This document shows, piece by piece, positions 41,301 through 48,650 of a DNA stretch of 48,650 nucleotides. Position 1 is the first letter of the stretch, and each line of letters opens with the position of its first letter. The notes below the pieces were generated by a model that saw only the letters and a list, made by a program, of their open reading frames with translations, was not told the DNA's origin and searched no databases. Origin of the DNA: Treponema sp. (lineage in GTDB: Bacteria; Spirochaetota; Spirochaetia; Treponematales; Breznakiellaceae); assembly GCA_009781475.1 (NCBI GenBank), contig WQYB01000013.1, positions 1 to 48,650 on the forward strand, written 5' to 3'. The translations under genes were made by a program, and so were the position numbers.

Positions 41301-42900
41301 AGATTTTTCTAAGATCGAAGCGGGCAAACTGGAGATTATTCCCAATAAATACGATGTGCCGATTTTTATTAATGACACTATACAGATAAACCGCTTCCGC
41401 TACGAAAGCAAACCTATAGAGTTTAAACTGCAGTTTGACGAGAATATGCCGCTGGAATTAATCGGAGATGAGCTTCGTATCAGGCAAATTTTTAATAACC
41501 TGCTTTCTAACGCATATAAATATACGGATGCAGGCGAAATAGGGTTGTCGATTACCTGTGAACAAGACTATGACGAAGATATGGTGCTTCTTATTTTTAA
41601 GGTCAGTGATACAGGTCAGGGTATGAATGAGGATCAGGTTGGCAGGCTTTTCGGCGAATACGAACGCTTTAACATGGAAACAAACCGCAGTATCTCCGGA
41701 ACCGGTTTGGGTATGAGCATTACAAAACGCATTATAGAATTGATGAACGGCAATATAAGCGTAGAAAGCGAAATCGGCGTTGGGTCTGTGTTTACAGTTC
41801 GTATTCCTCAGCAAAAATGCAACTTGCTGGTTTGCGGAAAAGAAATAGCCGAAAGCCTGCAAGACTTTAGTTTTCGCAGTACAACGCTTCTTAAAAACGA
41901 ACAGATTGTTCATGAATATATGCCTGATAATAATGTTCTGGTTGTGGATGATGTCGAATCCAATCTGTATGTCGCAAAGGGATTGTTACAGCCTTACGGA
42001 CTCAATATAGAAACTGCAAAGAGCGGATATGAAGCTATCGATAAAATCAAAAGCGGCAGTAATTACGACATTATATTTATGGATCATATGATGCCTAAGA
42101 TGAACGGTATGCAGGCGGCAAAAATAATTCGTGACATGGGTTATAAGAGTCCAATAGTTGCGCTGACAGCGAATGTAATCAGCGGGCAGGAAGAACATTT
42201 CCTGACCAATGGTTTTGACGGCTTTATTGCAAAACCGATTGATTCGCGCGAGTTAGATCTTATACTGACCCGTTTTATCCGCGACATTAAACCGCTCGCG
42301 ATCGAAAATACAGCGCGTAATTCGCAGAATAATAAAAATGAATTAACCAAAATAGAAAAGTTCTTTGTATTAGACGCAGAAAATGCCGTTAATGTGCTAA
42401 GAGAACTGGAGCCGTCGCTGCGCAGTCTTTCTGATGAAGAATTAGAACAGTATGTTATCACTGTTCATGGAATAAAAAGCGCATTGGCAAACATTAATGA
42501 AACAGAGTTGTCTGGGACTGCATATAAATTAGAACAAGCCGGTCAAAAACGGGACTTTGATGAAATTGCAAATACGCCTGCGTTTACAGATAAGCTTCAG
42601 TCTCTATTGGACAAATATAAACCGCTGGAATTAAATAAAGAAGAATCTGACGCAGAAGCTGCAGAAATTTCTGCCGAAGAAAACAAGTTTTTAATAAAAA
42701 AATTACAGGATATAAAATATGAGAGCGCTAATTTAAATAAGAGCGCCGTCAAAACATTGCTGGCGGATTTAATACAAAAGACTTGGTCTGTTGATGTTAA
42801 CACAGTTTTAGAAGAAATCTCTGTAAATCTTTTGCGCGGGGATTTTAAAAAGATAGTGTCTGTAACAGAAAAAGGGATTAACTCCTTTGAGAGGAATTAA
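38350..42900 (+). CDS. BvgS-like hybrid sensor histidine kinase with two solute-binding domains, PAS, GAF, REC and Hpt
   Basis: A 1516-residue protein; start at 38350 by ATGA overlap with the response regulator. An N-terminal hydrophobic segment ends IFSC (Cys24), a lipobox or an anchor. Two family 3 solute-binding domains follow (about 50-275 and 300-535), a membrane helix at 548-570, PAS at about 597-715, GAF-like at about 730-890, HisKA with H936 (MSHEIRTPMN), HATPase (NNLLSNAYKY, DTGQGM, GTGLGMS), REC with D1245 (FMDHMMPKMNG) and a C-terminal Hpt with H1373 (VHGIKSALANI). It should sense a periplasmic small molecule and relay phosphate, probably to the HD-GYP regulator. Confidence 0.93.
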   Translation: MTAVKKQLVIAFFIIYAVFFIFSCSVPIELTEDFDIDQIESYKEIPGITPGEIEAIEALKASRTEFIYGSMLSTEAFILQDGTYAGFTELFRMRISELFGIPFSLHLHSWTDLKNGIDDKTIDFTNEMTPTPERRQLYFMSYPVAERGLGVFTRNDLTQIKMEDLNGLRIGFYKGTITAESILAVYPDLKFQIVDVFDDLDVIEKLSSGAIDAFIDEAKSAIAFSGFFTHNNILPLVYTPVSLTTGNPELAPIISVIDKYLASGGIDQLYSFYREGHNQYSKFNFYNSLTNQEKIFLDSLSVSGSKIPVAFESDNYPISFFNEKENEFQGVALDVLNEVTLLTGIEFENTSKPYDSWPQIFERLSVGEISMVTELLYSEERRGRFLWPEVPYAVNRYALVSRSDYPYLEPYQVVRARVGVMAMTGREDTYHALFPDSNNVIRYEYQSEAFDALERGEIDLVMSTEYDFLTLINYLEKPGYKLNIVFNRPLVESFFGFNINEEVLKSIINKSITNIDSSRIEMDWVNKTFNYERIMAEQSLQYANQRTGIMMAFSVVLLLLSIILSLLLRRIILTRKLYKNEIEERKKIEKVITTVNERLMLMLDTSPLCAQIWDRNLNTIDCNEAAVRLYGFKDKQEYAEKFVTSCSPEYQPDGQRSDEKAIRLVQQAFDEGQCNFGWVHQMPDGSALIPADVMLVKGMYGAEDVVIGYTRDLREHNKMMNVIKHREKMLETLNKTAIEFMTQHSKSFEEIMTDGLKYVIEEIGLDRLSVWRNFEKEGRLHASQIFRWDKQSGGVTEPTPELKDVLYTKLAPRWESLLAAGEIINSPTRLLPEAAMFKMYGVVSAFVSAVFIDNAFWGFVLFEDRENERFFDETSSDIMRSIAFMCANTVLRNQLIIKSKSDTAMLENALNKMCEAIEMAEQSSRAKSIFLAQMSHEIRTPMNAILGISEINLQKNNPLANSEEGFRKIYESGSLLLKIINDILDFSKIEAGKLEIIPNKYDVPIFINDTIQINRFRYESKPIEFKLQFDENMPLELIGDELRIRQIFNNLLSNAYKYTDAGEIGLSITCEQDYDEDMVLLIFKVSDTGQGMNEDQVGRLFGEYERFNMETNRSISGTGLGMSITKRIIELMNGNISVESEIGVGSVFTVRIPQQKCNLLVCGKEIAESLQDFSFRSTTLLKNEQIVHEYMPDNNVLVVDDVESNLYVAKGLLQPYGLNIETAKSGYEAIDKIKSGSNYDIIFMDHMMPKMNGMQAAKIIRDMGYKSPIVALTANVISGQEEHFLTNGFDGFIAKPIDSRELDLILTRFIRDIKPLAIENTARNSQNNKNELTKIEKFFVLDAENAVNVLRELEPSLRSLSDEELEQYVITVHGIKSALANINETELSGTAYKLEQAGQKRDFDEIANTPAFTDKLQSLLDKYKPLELNKEESDAEAAEISAEENKFLIKKLQDIKYESANLNKSAVKTLLADLIQKTWSVDVNTVLEEISVNLLRGDFKKIVSVTEKGINSFERN

Positions 42901-42906
42901 TCCCTT
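42867..42906 (-). terminator. Terminator of the MCP gene, inside the hybrid kinase 3' end
   Basis: A stem of 15 positions per arm (42872-42886 and 42892-42906, one mismatch) around the loop TTGAG. On the minus strand it is followed by TTTTTC, so it terminates the MCP transcript. It overlaps the kinase's stop codon and has no T-tract in the plus direction. Confidence 0.7.
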
Positions 42907-42947
42907 AAACTATTTGGTTTGAGCTAACTAAGCTCTATTCTGCTTTT

Positions 42948-45149
42948 TTATTCTACTTTGAACTTTCCTACTTCTGTCTGTAATAAACCGATATTTTCGC
43001 GGTTCTTGACGCTCAAATCATTAATATGGTGAACTGCGATGTTAATTTGTTCTGCGCCGTTTGCCATTTCGTTAATACCCATCGAGATTTCCTGAGTTTG
43101 TTTTTCCAGTCCTTCGCTTTCTCTGATAACTTCTTTGGAACCTTCAAGCATTTCTTGAGAACCTGAGTTAACCTGCTGGGTGATTTCGTTTACGTTTGCA
43201 ATTCCCTGAAGTATCTGTTTGCTTCCTATATCCTGTTCTTCCATTGCGTGGCGGATATTCTCTTCCTGCTGCATAACTACAGCAACACCGTTATCGATAG
43301 CTTCAAACTTATTAAGAACGTTATCGGTAGAACTTGTAATTTTATCGATACAGTCTTTTATTTTCTTAAGCACTGCGCCGGTGGTTTTGGATTGATCGTT
43401 GGAGCTTTCGGCAAGTTTGCGGATTTCGTCGGCTACTACAGCAAAACCTTTTCCTACATCGCCTGCATGCGCTGCTTCTATCGCGGCATTCATCGAAAGC
43501 AGGTTGGTCTGAGACGCAATGTTCTGCATAACGGAGTTGATTTCCAAAAGACCTTCTGATTCGCGGGCTATTTCCTGAATGTCAGAGGCAACATCCTGCA
43601 ATCCCTGACGGCCGACTTCCGAAGCTTCTTTTAATGCCTTTACATTGGCTGCATTTTTAACAAGTGAATCCGTAACAGAGCGGGTATTGGCAACCATTTG
43701 TTCGATAGCAGACGAAGCCTGCGCGATATTATGGCTCTGGTTTGCGACATGTCCGTTAAGCTTGTTAATGTTGGTAACAACCTGATCCATTGTTGCGTGA
43801 GTTTCGCTTACGCTTGCGCTCTGGCTCAAAATACGGCTCTTAATACTTTGTACGTTTGCGTTGATTTGGTTTACTGCAGCGGCTGTCTCATTCATATCAC
43901 TGGAAAGGTCGTTGCCGATATCAGAAAGTACAACTGCGTCACTTTTTATGCCTTTAATCATATTTCTGATTTTTTCGAGCGTTTCGTTAAAATACAAAGC
44001 TACATCGCCTATTTCGTCTTTTGTGCTGACAACTAATTCGTGCGTAAGATCTCCTTCTCCTTCTGCTATATCCTTAAGAGTAGTTGATAATTCGACAAGC
44101 GGTTTACTGATAGTTTTAGAAAGGACAAAGGATGCGCCGATAACTAAACCCAGAACAATAACAGAAATAACAAGAGTTAATATAATCATATCGTTTACAG
44201 GTTTCATAACTGTGCTGACCATTACACCTGCGGCATAACTCCATTTGTTTGCAAAATCCCCGACTTCGATAGGGACGGTAATAACTTTTACATCTGTATT
44301 ATAGCGCCTGTAATAATTGATATAAGAAGAAGGTTCGCCCCTTCTTATCGCTGACGCAAATGCTTCTAAATCGTTCCCTAGTAATTCCCCTTCGGTCTCT
44401 CTTATGTTTCTTCCTATTCTTGACCTATCGTAGTGTCCGATTATATAACCGTTGTTACTGACAACCATTGTAAAAGCATCATCATACGGTTTATTTTCCT
44501 GAGAAATTGTATGCAGTCTTTCGATACTAATATCAATTCCGACAACGCCTATCACTCTGCCGTTTGCGGATTTTATCGGTGCGGCAATAGATGTGATTAA
44601 AATATCCTGGCCGCCTACATTATAATAATAAGGTTCTAAAAGCTGCATTTGACCTGAGTTTCTTGCCAGAAGATAATAGTCTCCGTCTCCTGGCGTGTCA
44701 AAATCAACTAATAGTTTGCTTTGAATTTGATTACCCTGGCGGTACCAATAAGGAGCAAAACGCCCGTTTGGATAACTCAATTCTGATCCGGCATATTCAA
44801 TATCATTGCCTTCCAGAACATTCGGCTCCCATAAGATCCATGAAGCGAGCATTCCCGGATTTTCCCTTAACATGGATTCCAGCGCTTTGTTTATATAAGC
44901 GCGCCTGTACGCAACGCCGATGTCTTCGTACAACGTCATATAAGTGCTGCTGGCTTTTACGAGATCCCAATAGGGTTCTAGGTACATTTCGACCTGTAAA
45001 CCCGAGTCATGAGCTTTACTGTAGGCATAATCCTCGGATAATGTGCCCAAGGTTTTACTTGAACTGACCAGCAGACTAATTGCGATTGCTCCAACGCTGA
45101 AAAAGCTCAGAATAACCATAATTACTGTAAGTTTAAAACCAATTTTCAT
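42948..45149 (-). CDS. Methyl-accepting chemotaxis protein with dCache sensor
   Basis: A 733-residue protein. Start at 45149 because GGAGAAG lies six bases before it; an ATG 18 bases upstream has none. Membrane helix at about 5-25, periplasmic double Cache domain ([51 protein letters not shown]), second helix near 320-345, HAMP, and a signalling hairpin with the conserved tip ([34 protein letters not shown]). It should feed ligand information to CheA. Confidence 0.95.
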   Translation of the reverse strand: MKIGFKLTVIMVILSFFSVGAIAISLLVSSSKTLGTLSEDYAYSKAHDSGLQVEMYLEPYWDLVKASSTYMTLYEDIGVAYRRAYINKALESMLRENPGMLASWILWEPNVLEGNDIEYAGSELSYPNGRFAPYWYRQGNQIQSKLLVDFDTPGDGDYYLLARNSGQMQLLEPYYYNVGGQDILITSIAAPIKSANGRVIGVVGIDISIERLHTISQENKPYDDAFTMVVSNNGYIIGHYDRSRIGRNIRETEGELLGNDLEAFASAIRRGEPSSYINYYRRYNTDVKVITVPIEVGDFANKWSYAAGVMVSTVMKPVNDMIILTLVISVIVLGLVIGASFVLSKTISKPLVELSTTLKDIAEGEGDLTHELVVSTKDEIGDVALYFNETLEKIRNMIKGIKSDAVVLSDIGNDLSSDMNETAAAVNQINANVQSIKSRILSQSASVSETHATMDQVVTNINKLNGHVANQSHNIAQASSAIEQMVANTRSVTDSLVKNAANVKALKEASEVGRQGLQDVASDIQEIARESEGLLEINSVMQNIASQTNLLSMNAAIEAAHAGDVGKGFAVVADEIRKLAESSNDQSKTTGAVLKKIKDCIDKITSSTDNVLNKFEAIDNGVAVVMQQEENIRHAMEEQDIGSKQILQGIANVNEITQQVNSGSQEMLEGSKEVIRESEGLEKQTQEISMGINEMANGAEQINIAVHHINDLSVKNRENIGLLQTEVGKFKVE

Positions 45150-45224
45150 TTTCTTCTCCAAATTCATTTTTGATATTGCCTGTAACTAAGGCTGCTTAAT
45201 AAAATTAGTAATGTAATGGAAGGG

Positions 45225-45506
45225 TCATGAATTGAATCGAACTTTTAAAAGGACTGAGGAAACATAAGTAATAACGGAACTGGAATACTTTTGAGTATCA
45301 TTGCAGAAAGACTCCAAGAAGGCAGAAAGGTAAAAACCTGAACCTGCTTCTTTTATGTTTTTAGAAAAAGAGTTGTTTTTAAATTCCGCTTTATGGCATT
45401 TTACAAAGCCTAAAGCTGTTATGGTTTCTGCAAAAACAAGCGTAAATACTATGCATACTGCCAGAACAAGAAAAAGTATTTTTGCCTTTTTATGATTAAG
45501 TCCCAT
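45225..45506 (-). CDS. Small exported protein, unknown function
   Basis: A 93-residue frame with an N-terminal hydrophobic segment (AKILFLVLAVCIVFTLVFA) and then a polar region with two Cys. Weak ribosome-binding site (AGAAG). It fills the gap between MCP and HD-GYP genes on the same strand. It may be real, but no family match or strong start supports it. Confidence 0.4.
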   Translation of the reverse strand: MGLNHKKAKILFLVLAVCIVFTLVFAETITALGFVKCHKAEFKNNSFSKNIKEAGSGFYLSAFLESFCNDTQKYSSSVITYVSSVLLKVRFNS

Positions 45507-45562
45507 ACTTCTAATTTTATATGGTTTTCAAGTAAAAATCAAGATAAATCGAAGTAATTGTA

Positions 45563-46195
45563 CTATATTACGGTTTTAAGCTGATCTTTAATTTCGAGAA
45601 AAACGTCGACAATTAGGGGATCAAACTGCTCTCCGGCTCCGTCCATTATGATTTTTAGCGCTTCATCCGGGGCAAACGGAGTTTTGTACGGGCGTTCTGA
45701 GATTAAAGCGTTATAAACATCGATTATTCCAATAATTCGTCCCAAAAGAGGGATATCTGTCTTGCCAAGACCCCGCGGATAACCCTTTCCATTCCATAAT
45801 TCGTGGTGGCTTCCGGCAAATTGCTTGGCATAACGAAGGAATTCTTCGTTTTCGCTTGTTTTTGACTCAATTTTACCGATTATGTACTCGCCTTTTAGGG
45901 TATGGGTCTTAATAATGTCAAATTCTTCTTTTGAGAGCCTGCCCGGCTTGTTAAGAATAACTTCTGGAATCGAGATTTTTCCTACATCGTACATACAGGC
46001 AGAAGAAAGCAGGATATCTATATTGAATTTATTGAGTTCGTGGGAATAAACGCCGCGTTCTGTCATTCCGTCAATTAGGGCTTTTAAATGACTGGTCGCG
46101 CGCTCAATATTGCCCTCTTTTCCTTCGTAGCGGCTTTCTATCATGTCCGCCAGAACAATCATTGTTCCGTAAATTAAGTTTTTATTTTTCTGCAT
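45563..46195 (-). CDS. Degenerate stand-alone HD-GYP protein
   Basis: A 210-residue protein; start at 46195 (MQKNKNLIYG) with AGGGAT upstream. It aligns by eye with the HD-GYP half of the gene at 37316: YSHELNKFNIDILLSSACMY, RLSKEEFDIIKTHTLKGEYI, GSHHELWNGKGYPRG, DVYNALISERPY. But the metal-binding HD reads YD (MYDVGK in place of LHDIGK) and it lacks a REC domain. Loss of that His should cripple phosphodiesterase activity; a c-di-GMP-binding role is possible. Confidence 0.85.
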   Translation of the reverse strand: MQKNKNLIYGTMIVLADMIESRYEGKEGNIERATSHLKALIDGMTERGVYSHELNKFNIDILLSSACMYDVGKISIPEVILNKPGRLSKEEFDIIKTHTLKGEYIIGKIESKTSENEEFLRYAKQFAGSHHELWNGKGYPRGLGKTDIPLLGRIIGIIDVYNALISERPYKTPFAPDEALKIIMDGAGEQFDPLIVDVFLEIKDQLKTVI

Positions 46196-46259
46196 TTTGT
46201 AATCCCTGAGTAATATATTAACATGGAGTGTAAAAAAAAGCAATGGTTGTTTGCAGGGA

Positions 46260-46545
46260 GAAAGCGGGATATGCAGAGAAGAGACTCACACGGAGGCACG
46301 GAGGGCACAAAGAACACAGAGAAGGAAAAAGGAAAAGCTCTTCTAGTTTTCTTGCTAGAGGGTACGCTACAAGACCCCTCCGTGATCTCTGCGTCTCCAT
46401 AGTTAAAAAATCTCTATAAAATCCTTCACACGGATCCCTGCAGCGAAGCTACCTTGAAACTTCGCTCTTACGAGCTCGTTGGAAGTCCTAGCTGGCACGA
46501 AGACGCAGAGAGCATAGAGAAATTAAATACAGATTACTTAAATCA
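46260..46545. repeat. Dispersed repeat cluster
   Basis: Contains TCACACGGAGGCACGGAGGG (about 46286-46305) and, inverted, CCTCCGTGATCTCTGCGTCT (about 46377-46396), plus fragments TCACACGGATCCCTGCAGCG and ACGAAGACGCAGAGAG further right. Same family as 233-405. No gene in 46196-46686. Confidence 0.6.
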
Positions 46546-46555
46546 TCTATGTAGA

Positions 46556-46567
46556 GTTAGGCGAAAT
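46556..46567 (+). other. Cassette-border motif GTTAGGC-GAAAT
   Basis: GTTAGGCGAAAT is the same border motif (GTTRRGC followed by GAAAT) seen at 21261 and 22189. It precedes an AT-rich single gene with its own promoter. The matching 5' end of an attC site was not found upstream. Confidence 0.4.
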
Positions 46568-46590
46568 AGTGGCAAAATATAAAATGTATA

Positions 46591-46619
46591 TTGACTAAAT
46601 AATATTATTAAATTATACT
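46591..46619 (+). promoter_or_regulatory. Promoter of the SPFH-like gene
   Basis: TTGACT (46591-46596), 17-base spacer, TATACT (46614-46619). Confidence 0.7.
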
Positions 46620-46629
46620 AAGAAAAGAA

Positions 46630-46653
46630 TAATAATGTATTATTACATTATTA
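46630..46653 (+). promoter_or_regulatory. Perfect inverted repeat in the leader of the SPFH-like gene
   Basis: TAATAATGTA (46630-46639), TTAT, TACATTATTA (46644-46653). It lies just after the predicted transcription start, so an operator is more likely than a terminator (inference). Confidence 0.5.
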
Positions 46654-46686
46654 ATATTAAAATTTTAATGAAAAGGAGATCTATTT

Positions 46687-47064
46687 ATGGACAGAATAGT
46701 ATTTATTTTTATAGGAACTATTGTAAGCATTTTAGTTATTATTGGCTTAATGATAGGTATTCCAAATTATAATGTTTGGCAAAAAGAAATGTCAGGTAAA
46801 GCACAATTAGCAGAGGCAGAATGGAATAAACGAATAATGCTAATTGAAGCAGAAATGAATTTAGAAGCTGAAAAATTAAATGCTTTGGCTGAAATTGAAC
46901 GAGCAAAAGGTATGGCTGAAGCAATTATTATTGAAGGTGGAAATTTAACATCAGAATATATTCAATATTTATGGGTAAGGCAAAATACATTTAATGATAA
47001 AACTGTTATTTATATACCTACAGAAGCTAATATACCAATATTAGAAGCAAATAGAAGAAGATAA
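46687..47064 (+). CDS. Small membrane-anchored coiled-coil protein, SPFH/band-7-like C-terminus
   Basis: A 125-residue protein: membrane helix at about 5-25, then a charged helical stretch (QKEMSGKAQLAEAEWNKRIM, KLNALAEIERAKGMAEAIII) and the tail TVIYIPTEANIPILEANRRR. This is the pattern of small phage- and plasmid-borne proteins that resemble the helical end of prohibitin/SPFH proteins without the SPFH domain. Very AT-rich between moderate-GC genes, own promoter, AAGGAG site: it looks acquired, perhaps as one cassette. Confidence 0.7.
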   Translation: MDRIVFIFIGTIVSILVIIGLMIGIPNYNVWQKEMSGKAQLAEAEWNKRIMLIEAEMNLEAEKLNALAEIERAKGMAEAIIIEGGNLTSEYIQYLWVRQNTFNDKTVIYIPTEANIPILEANRRR

Positions 47065-47082
47065 TTAAAAAACCACTACTTC

Positions 47083-47270
47083 GCATAACACAATTCGGCT
47101 CTCGCACTGTGAAATGCATGATCCCCTCAACACCCTTCGACAAGCTCAGGGGTCACTCAGCGACCTCAGCGTGAGGCTCTTTTCTTCTCCCTCCGTGTCC
47201 TCCTCTTGCTAGAAGCTTCGCTGCAAAACCTGCGTGAGGTCTTCTCCGTATTACCTTCGTCATAGTTCTG
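47083..47270. repeat. Dispersed repeats after the SPFH-like gene
   Basis: GCATAAC (47083-47089), an attC-like 5' end, follows the gene. Then comes ACCCTTCGACAAGCTCAGGG (about 47132-47151), a motif seen as an intergenic repeat in many genomes, and CTCCCTCCGTGTCCTCCTCT of the dispersed family. No gene; 47271-47387 is the AT-rich leader of the next gene. Confidence 0.5.
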
Positions 47271-47387
47271 AAATTATTAATTCAGATATAGAACATTACA
47301 ATAGTTATTTTATTTTTTTTATGCTAATATGAATAATTAATTGGATAGTCAAGAATAAAATACAAATAATGATGGAGGAAATATCCG

Positions 47388-48032
47388 ATGAGCTTTTTTA
47401 TCCGCCTTTTAAATATGGTAATAGGACTTTTTTTCTATGCGGTTGGAATTTTTATTACCATTAAGGCGAACATAGGATATGCTCCATGGGATGTTTTTCA
47501 TGTCGGACTTGCCGGTAAAACCGGACTTAGCCTGGGGATTGTTTCGATTATTGTAGGAATAGTATTGGTAATAATTGTAACGCTATTAAAGGAAAAACTG
47601 GGACTGGGAACTATTTCTAACATAATACTTATAGGAATATTTATAGATATTCTTTTTTTTATTGATATTATTCCTGCGGCAGAAAATTTTTTTATAGGAA
47701 CCGGGCTCTTAATCCTCGGCCTTTTTATTATTGCTTTGGGTTCATATTTTTATATAAAATCCGCGTTTGGAGTCGGGCCAAGGGATAATTTGATGGTTGT
47801 ATTAGCAAGAAGAACAAAACTGCCCGTTGGTCTTTGCCGCAGTATAATTGAATTAATGGTAACCGCTGCAGGTTGGATTCTTGGCGGAATGGTAGGCCTA
47901 GGAACCGCCATATTTGTAATCGCCATAGGCTTTTGCGTTCAGATTGTTTTTAAGCTTTTCAGGTTTGACGTTACTTTGGTTAAACATGAGACGCTTGCAG
48001 AAACATTTAGATTGAAGAAAAACTTGGAATAG
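47388..48032 (+). CDS. YczE/YitT-type membrane protein
   Basis: A 214-residue protein with about five membrane helices and the family signatures GIFITIKANIGYAPWDVFHV near the start and SAFGVGPRDNLMVVL in the middle. GGAGG precedes the ATG. Members are poorly characterised transporters or membrane organisers. Moderate GC, so outside the acquired stretch before it. Confidence 0.8.
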   Translation: MSFFIRLLNMVIGLFFYAVGIFITIKANIGYAPWDVFHVGLAGKTGLSLGIVSIIVGIVLVIIVTLLKEKLGLGTISNIILIGIFIDILFFIDIIPAAENFFIGTGLLILGLFIIALGSYFYIKSAFGVGPRDNLMVVLARRTKLPVGLCRSIIELMVTAAGWILGGMVGLGTAIFVIAIGFCVQIVFKLFRFDVTLVKHETLAETFRLKKNLE

Positions 48033-48130
48033 TTTTTTGCAGCTGTCTTGACAAATTAACATATATATAGTAAACATACATATAGATAGCGGCAGCCTAG
48101 CAAGGCACCGCTTAAAAATTGGAGGAAGAT

Positions 48131-48460
48131 ATGGAAAAATTGATTGCTTACTGCGGATTGGACTGCGCTCAGTGCGGAGCGTACCTTGCCCACAAAAATG
48201 ACGACCAGGCACTGCGTGAAAAAACCGCCGCCGAATGGAAAGTTGCGCACAACTTTGATTTCACACCCGAGATGATCAACTGCACTGGCTGCAAAGGTGA
48301 CGGCGTGCAAGTCGGTCATTGTTCAGAGTGCGACATTCGCAAGTGCGCGATTGCAAAAGGTGTTGTTAATTGCGGCGCCTGCGAAGACTTTGCAACTTGC
48401 AAAAACATTAACGAGATGATGGAAATGGTATCGGGATTAAGGGAGAACTTAGGGCGGTAG
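48131..48460 (+). CDS. DUF3795 Cys-rich protein
   Basis: A 109-residue cytoplasmic protein; start at 48131 because GGAGGAAG precedes it. It has the DUF3795 Cys pattern (AYCGLDCAQCGAY, MINCTGCKGDG, HCSECDIRKCAI, CGACEDFATCKN), probably binding zinc or an iron-sulphur cluster. Function unknown. Confidence 0.88.
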   Translation: MEKLIAYCGLDCAQCGAYLAHKNDDQALREKTAAEWKVAHNFDFTPEMINCTGCKGDGVQVGHCSECDIRKCAIAKGVVNCGACEDFATCKNINEMMEMVSGLRENLGR

Positions 48461-48536
48461 TGGAGGTGGTGAAGAGTTGTGCCAGCACCACAACTTTTCG
48501 CTTTAATTCTTAATAAACTTGTGGTATTGTACTGTA

Positions 48537-48650
48537 ATGGAAGATCAAAAAACCGAATGGAAAGAATCCTGGAATGATGAATATCTAAAATGGATTTGTG
48601 GTTTTGCAAATACTCAAGGCGGAACTATCGAAATTGGCAAAAATGATAAA
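48537..48650 (+). CDS. AlbA_2/Schlafen-type ATP-binding domain protein, 5' part only
   Basis: Thirty-eight codons to the window edge: EWKESWNDEYLKWICGFANT then QGGTIEIG, the typical start of the AlbA_2 (Schlafen AAA_4-like) domain in bacterial transcription-regulator-like proteins. No ribosome-binding site; a weak TTAATT/TATTGT pair (48503 and 48525) would start transcription at the ATG, so it may be leaderless. Confidence 0.8.
   Translation, partial: MEDQKTEWKESWNDEYLKWICGFANTQGGTIEIGKNDK

Overview
The window looks like the chromosome of a spirochaete, most likely a gut-type Treponema. This rests on relaxed spirochaetal lipoboxes, many signalling genes (three GGDEF proteins, two HD-GYP proteins, an MCP, a BvgS-like hybrid kinase), carbohydrate ABC transporters without their own ATPase, and a moderate-GC core broken by very AT-rich accessory stretches. 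No rRNA, tRNA or CRISPR was recognised. Genus and habitat are inference.

Region 1 (1-3,600): a partial Rpn-like nuclease, then three tandem minus-strand paralogues encoding small secreted beta-sandwich-like proteins, then a divergent tyrosine recombinase. Four clear and one degenerate copy of a short palindromic site (TAAAT-N4-ATTTA, centre GGTA or ATTG) mark the borders of these genes. This is the best candidate here for an undescribed system: a small recombinase-driven gene-cassette or promoter-switch locus.

Region 2 (3,600-19,310): one long plus-strand operon for beta-glycan (probably mannan or glucan) use. It holds a lipoprotein with a carbohydrate-binding-like fold, a GH5 lipoprotein, a membrane-anchored solute-binding protein carrying two carbohydrate-binding-like domains, two permeases, an NHL/TPR membrane protein, a YIP1 protein, a DUF5696-type lipoprotein, a second permease pair, a second solute-binding protein and a GH130 phosphorylase-family enzyme. 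Many genes overlap or are spaced by under 15 bases.

Region 3 (19,310-27,430): an AT-rich island with three toxin-antitoxin modules (RHH-PIN, MntA-HepT, Phd-RelE/ParE), small lipoproteins and membrane proteins, a CHASE-GGDEF protein, a truncated acetyltransferase and a gene that seems to start with ATT. Some intergenic spacers resemble integron attC sites (two exactly 105 bases long, followed by GTTAAGCGAAAT).

Region 4 (27,470-38,350): core genes. A minus-strand operon gpsA-DGC-DGC-ffh (ffh carries a 2-base frameshift); two membrane proteins of unknown role; an O6-methylguanine methyltransferase; an odd Arg/Glu/Gln-rich secreted protein; an MFS transporter; and a REC-HD-GYP regulator.

Region 5 (38,350-48,650): a giant BvgS-like hybrid kinase coupled to the REC-HD-GYP gene, an MCP, a degenerate HD-GYP protein, dispersed repeats around an AT-rich SPFH-like gene that again looks like a cassette, a YczE/YitT-type membrane protein, a DUF3795 protein and the start of an AlbA_2/Schlafen-type gene. 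Several genes have promoters placed so that transcription would begin at the start codon, which suggests leaderless mRNAs.
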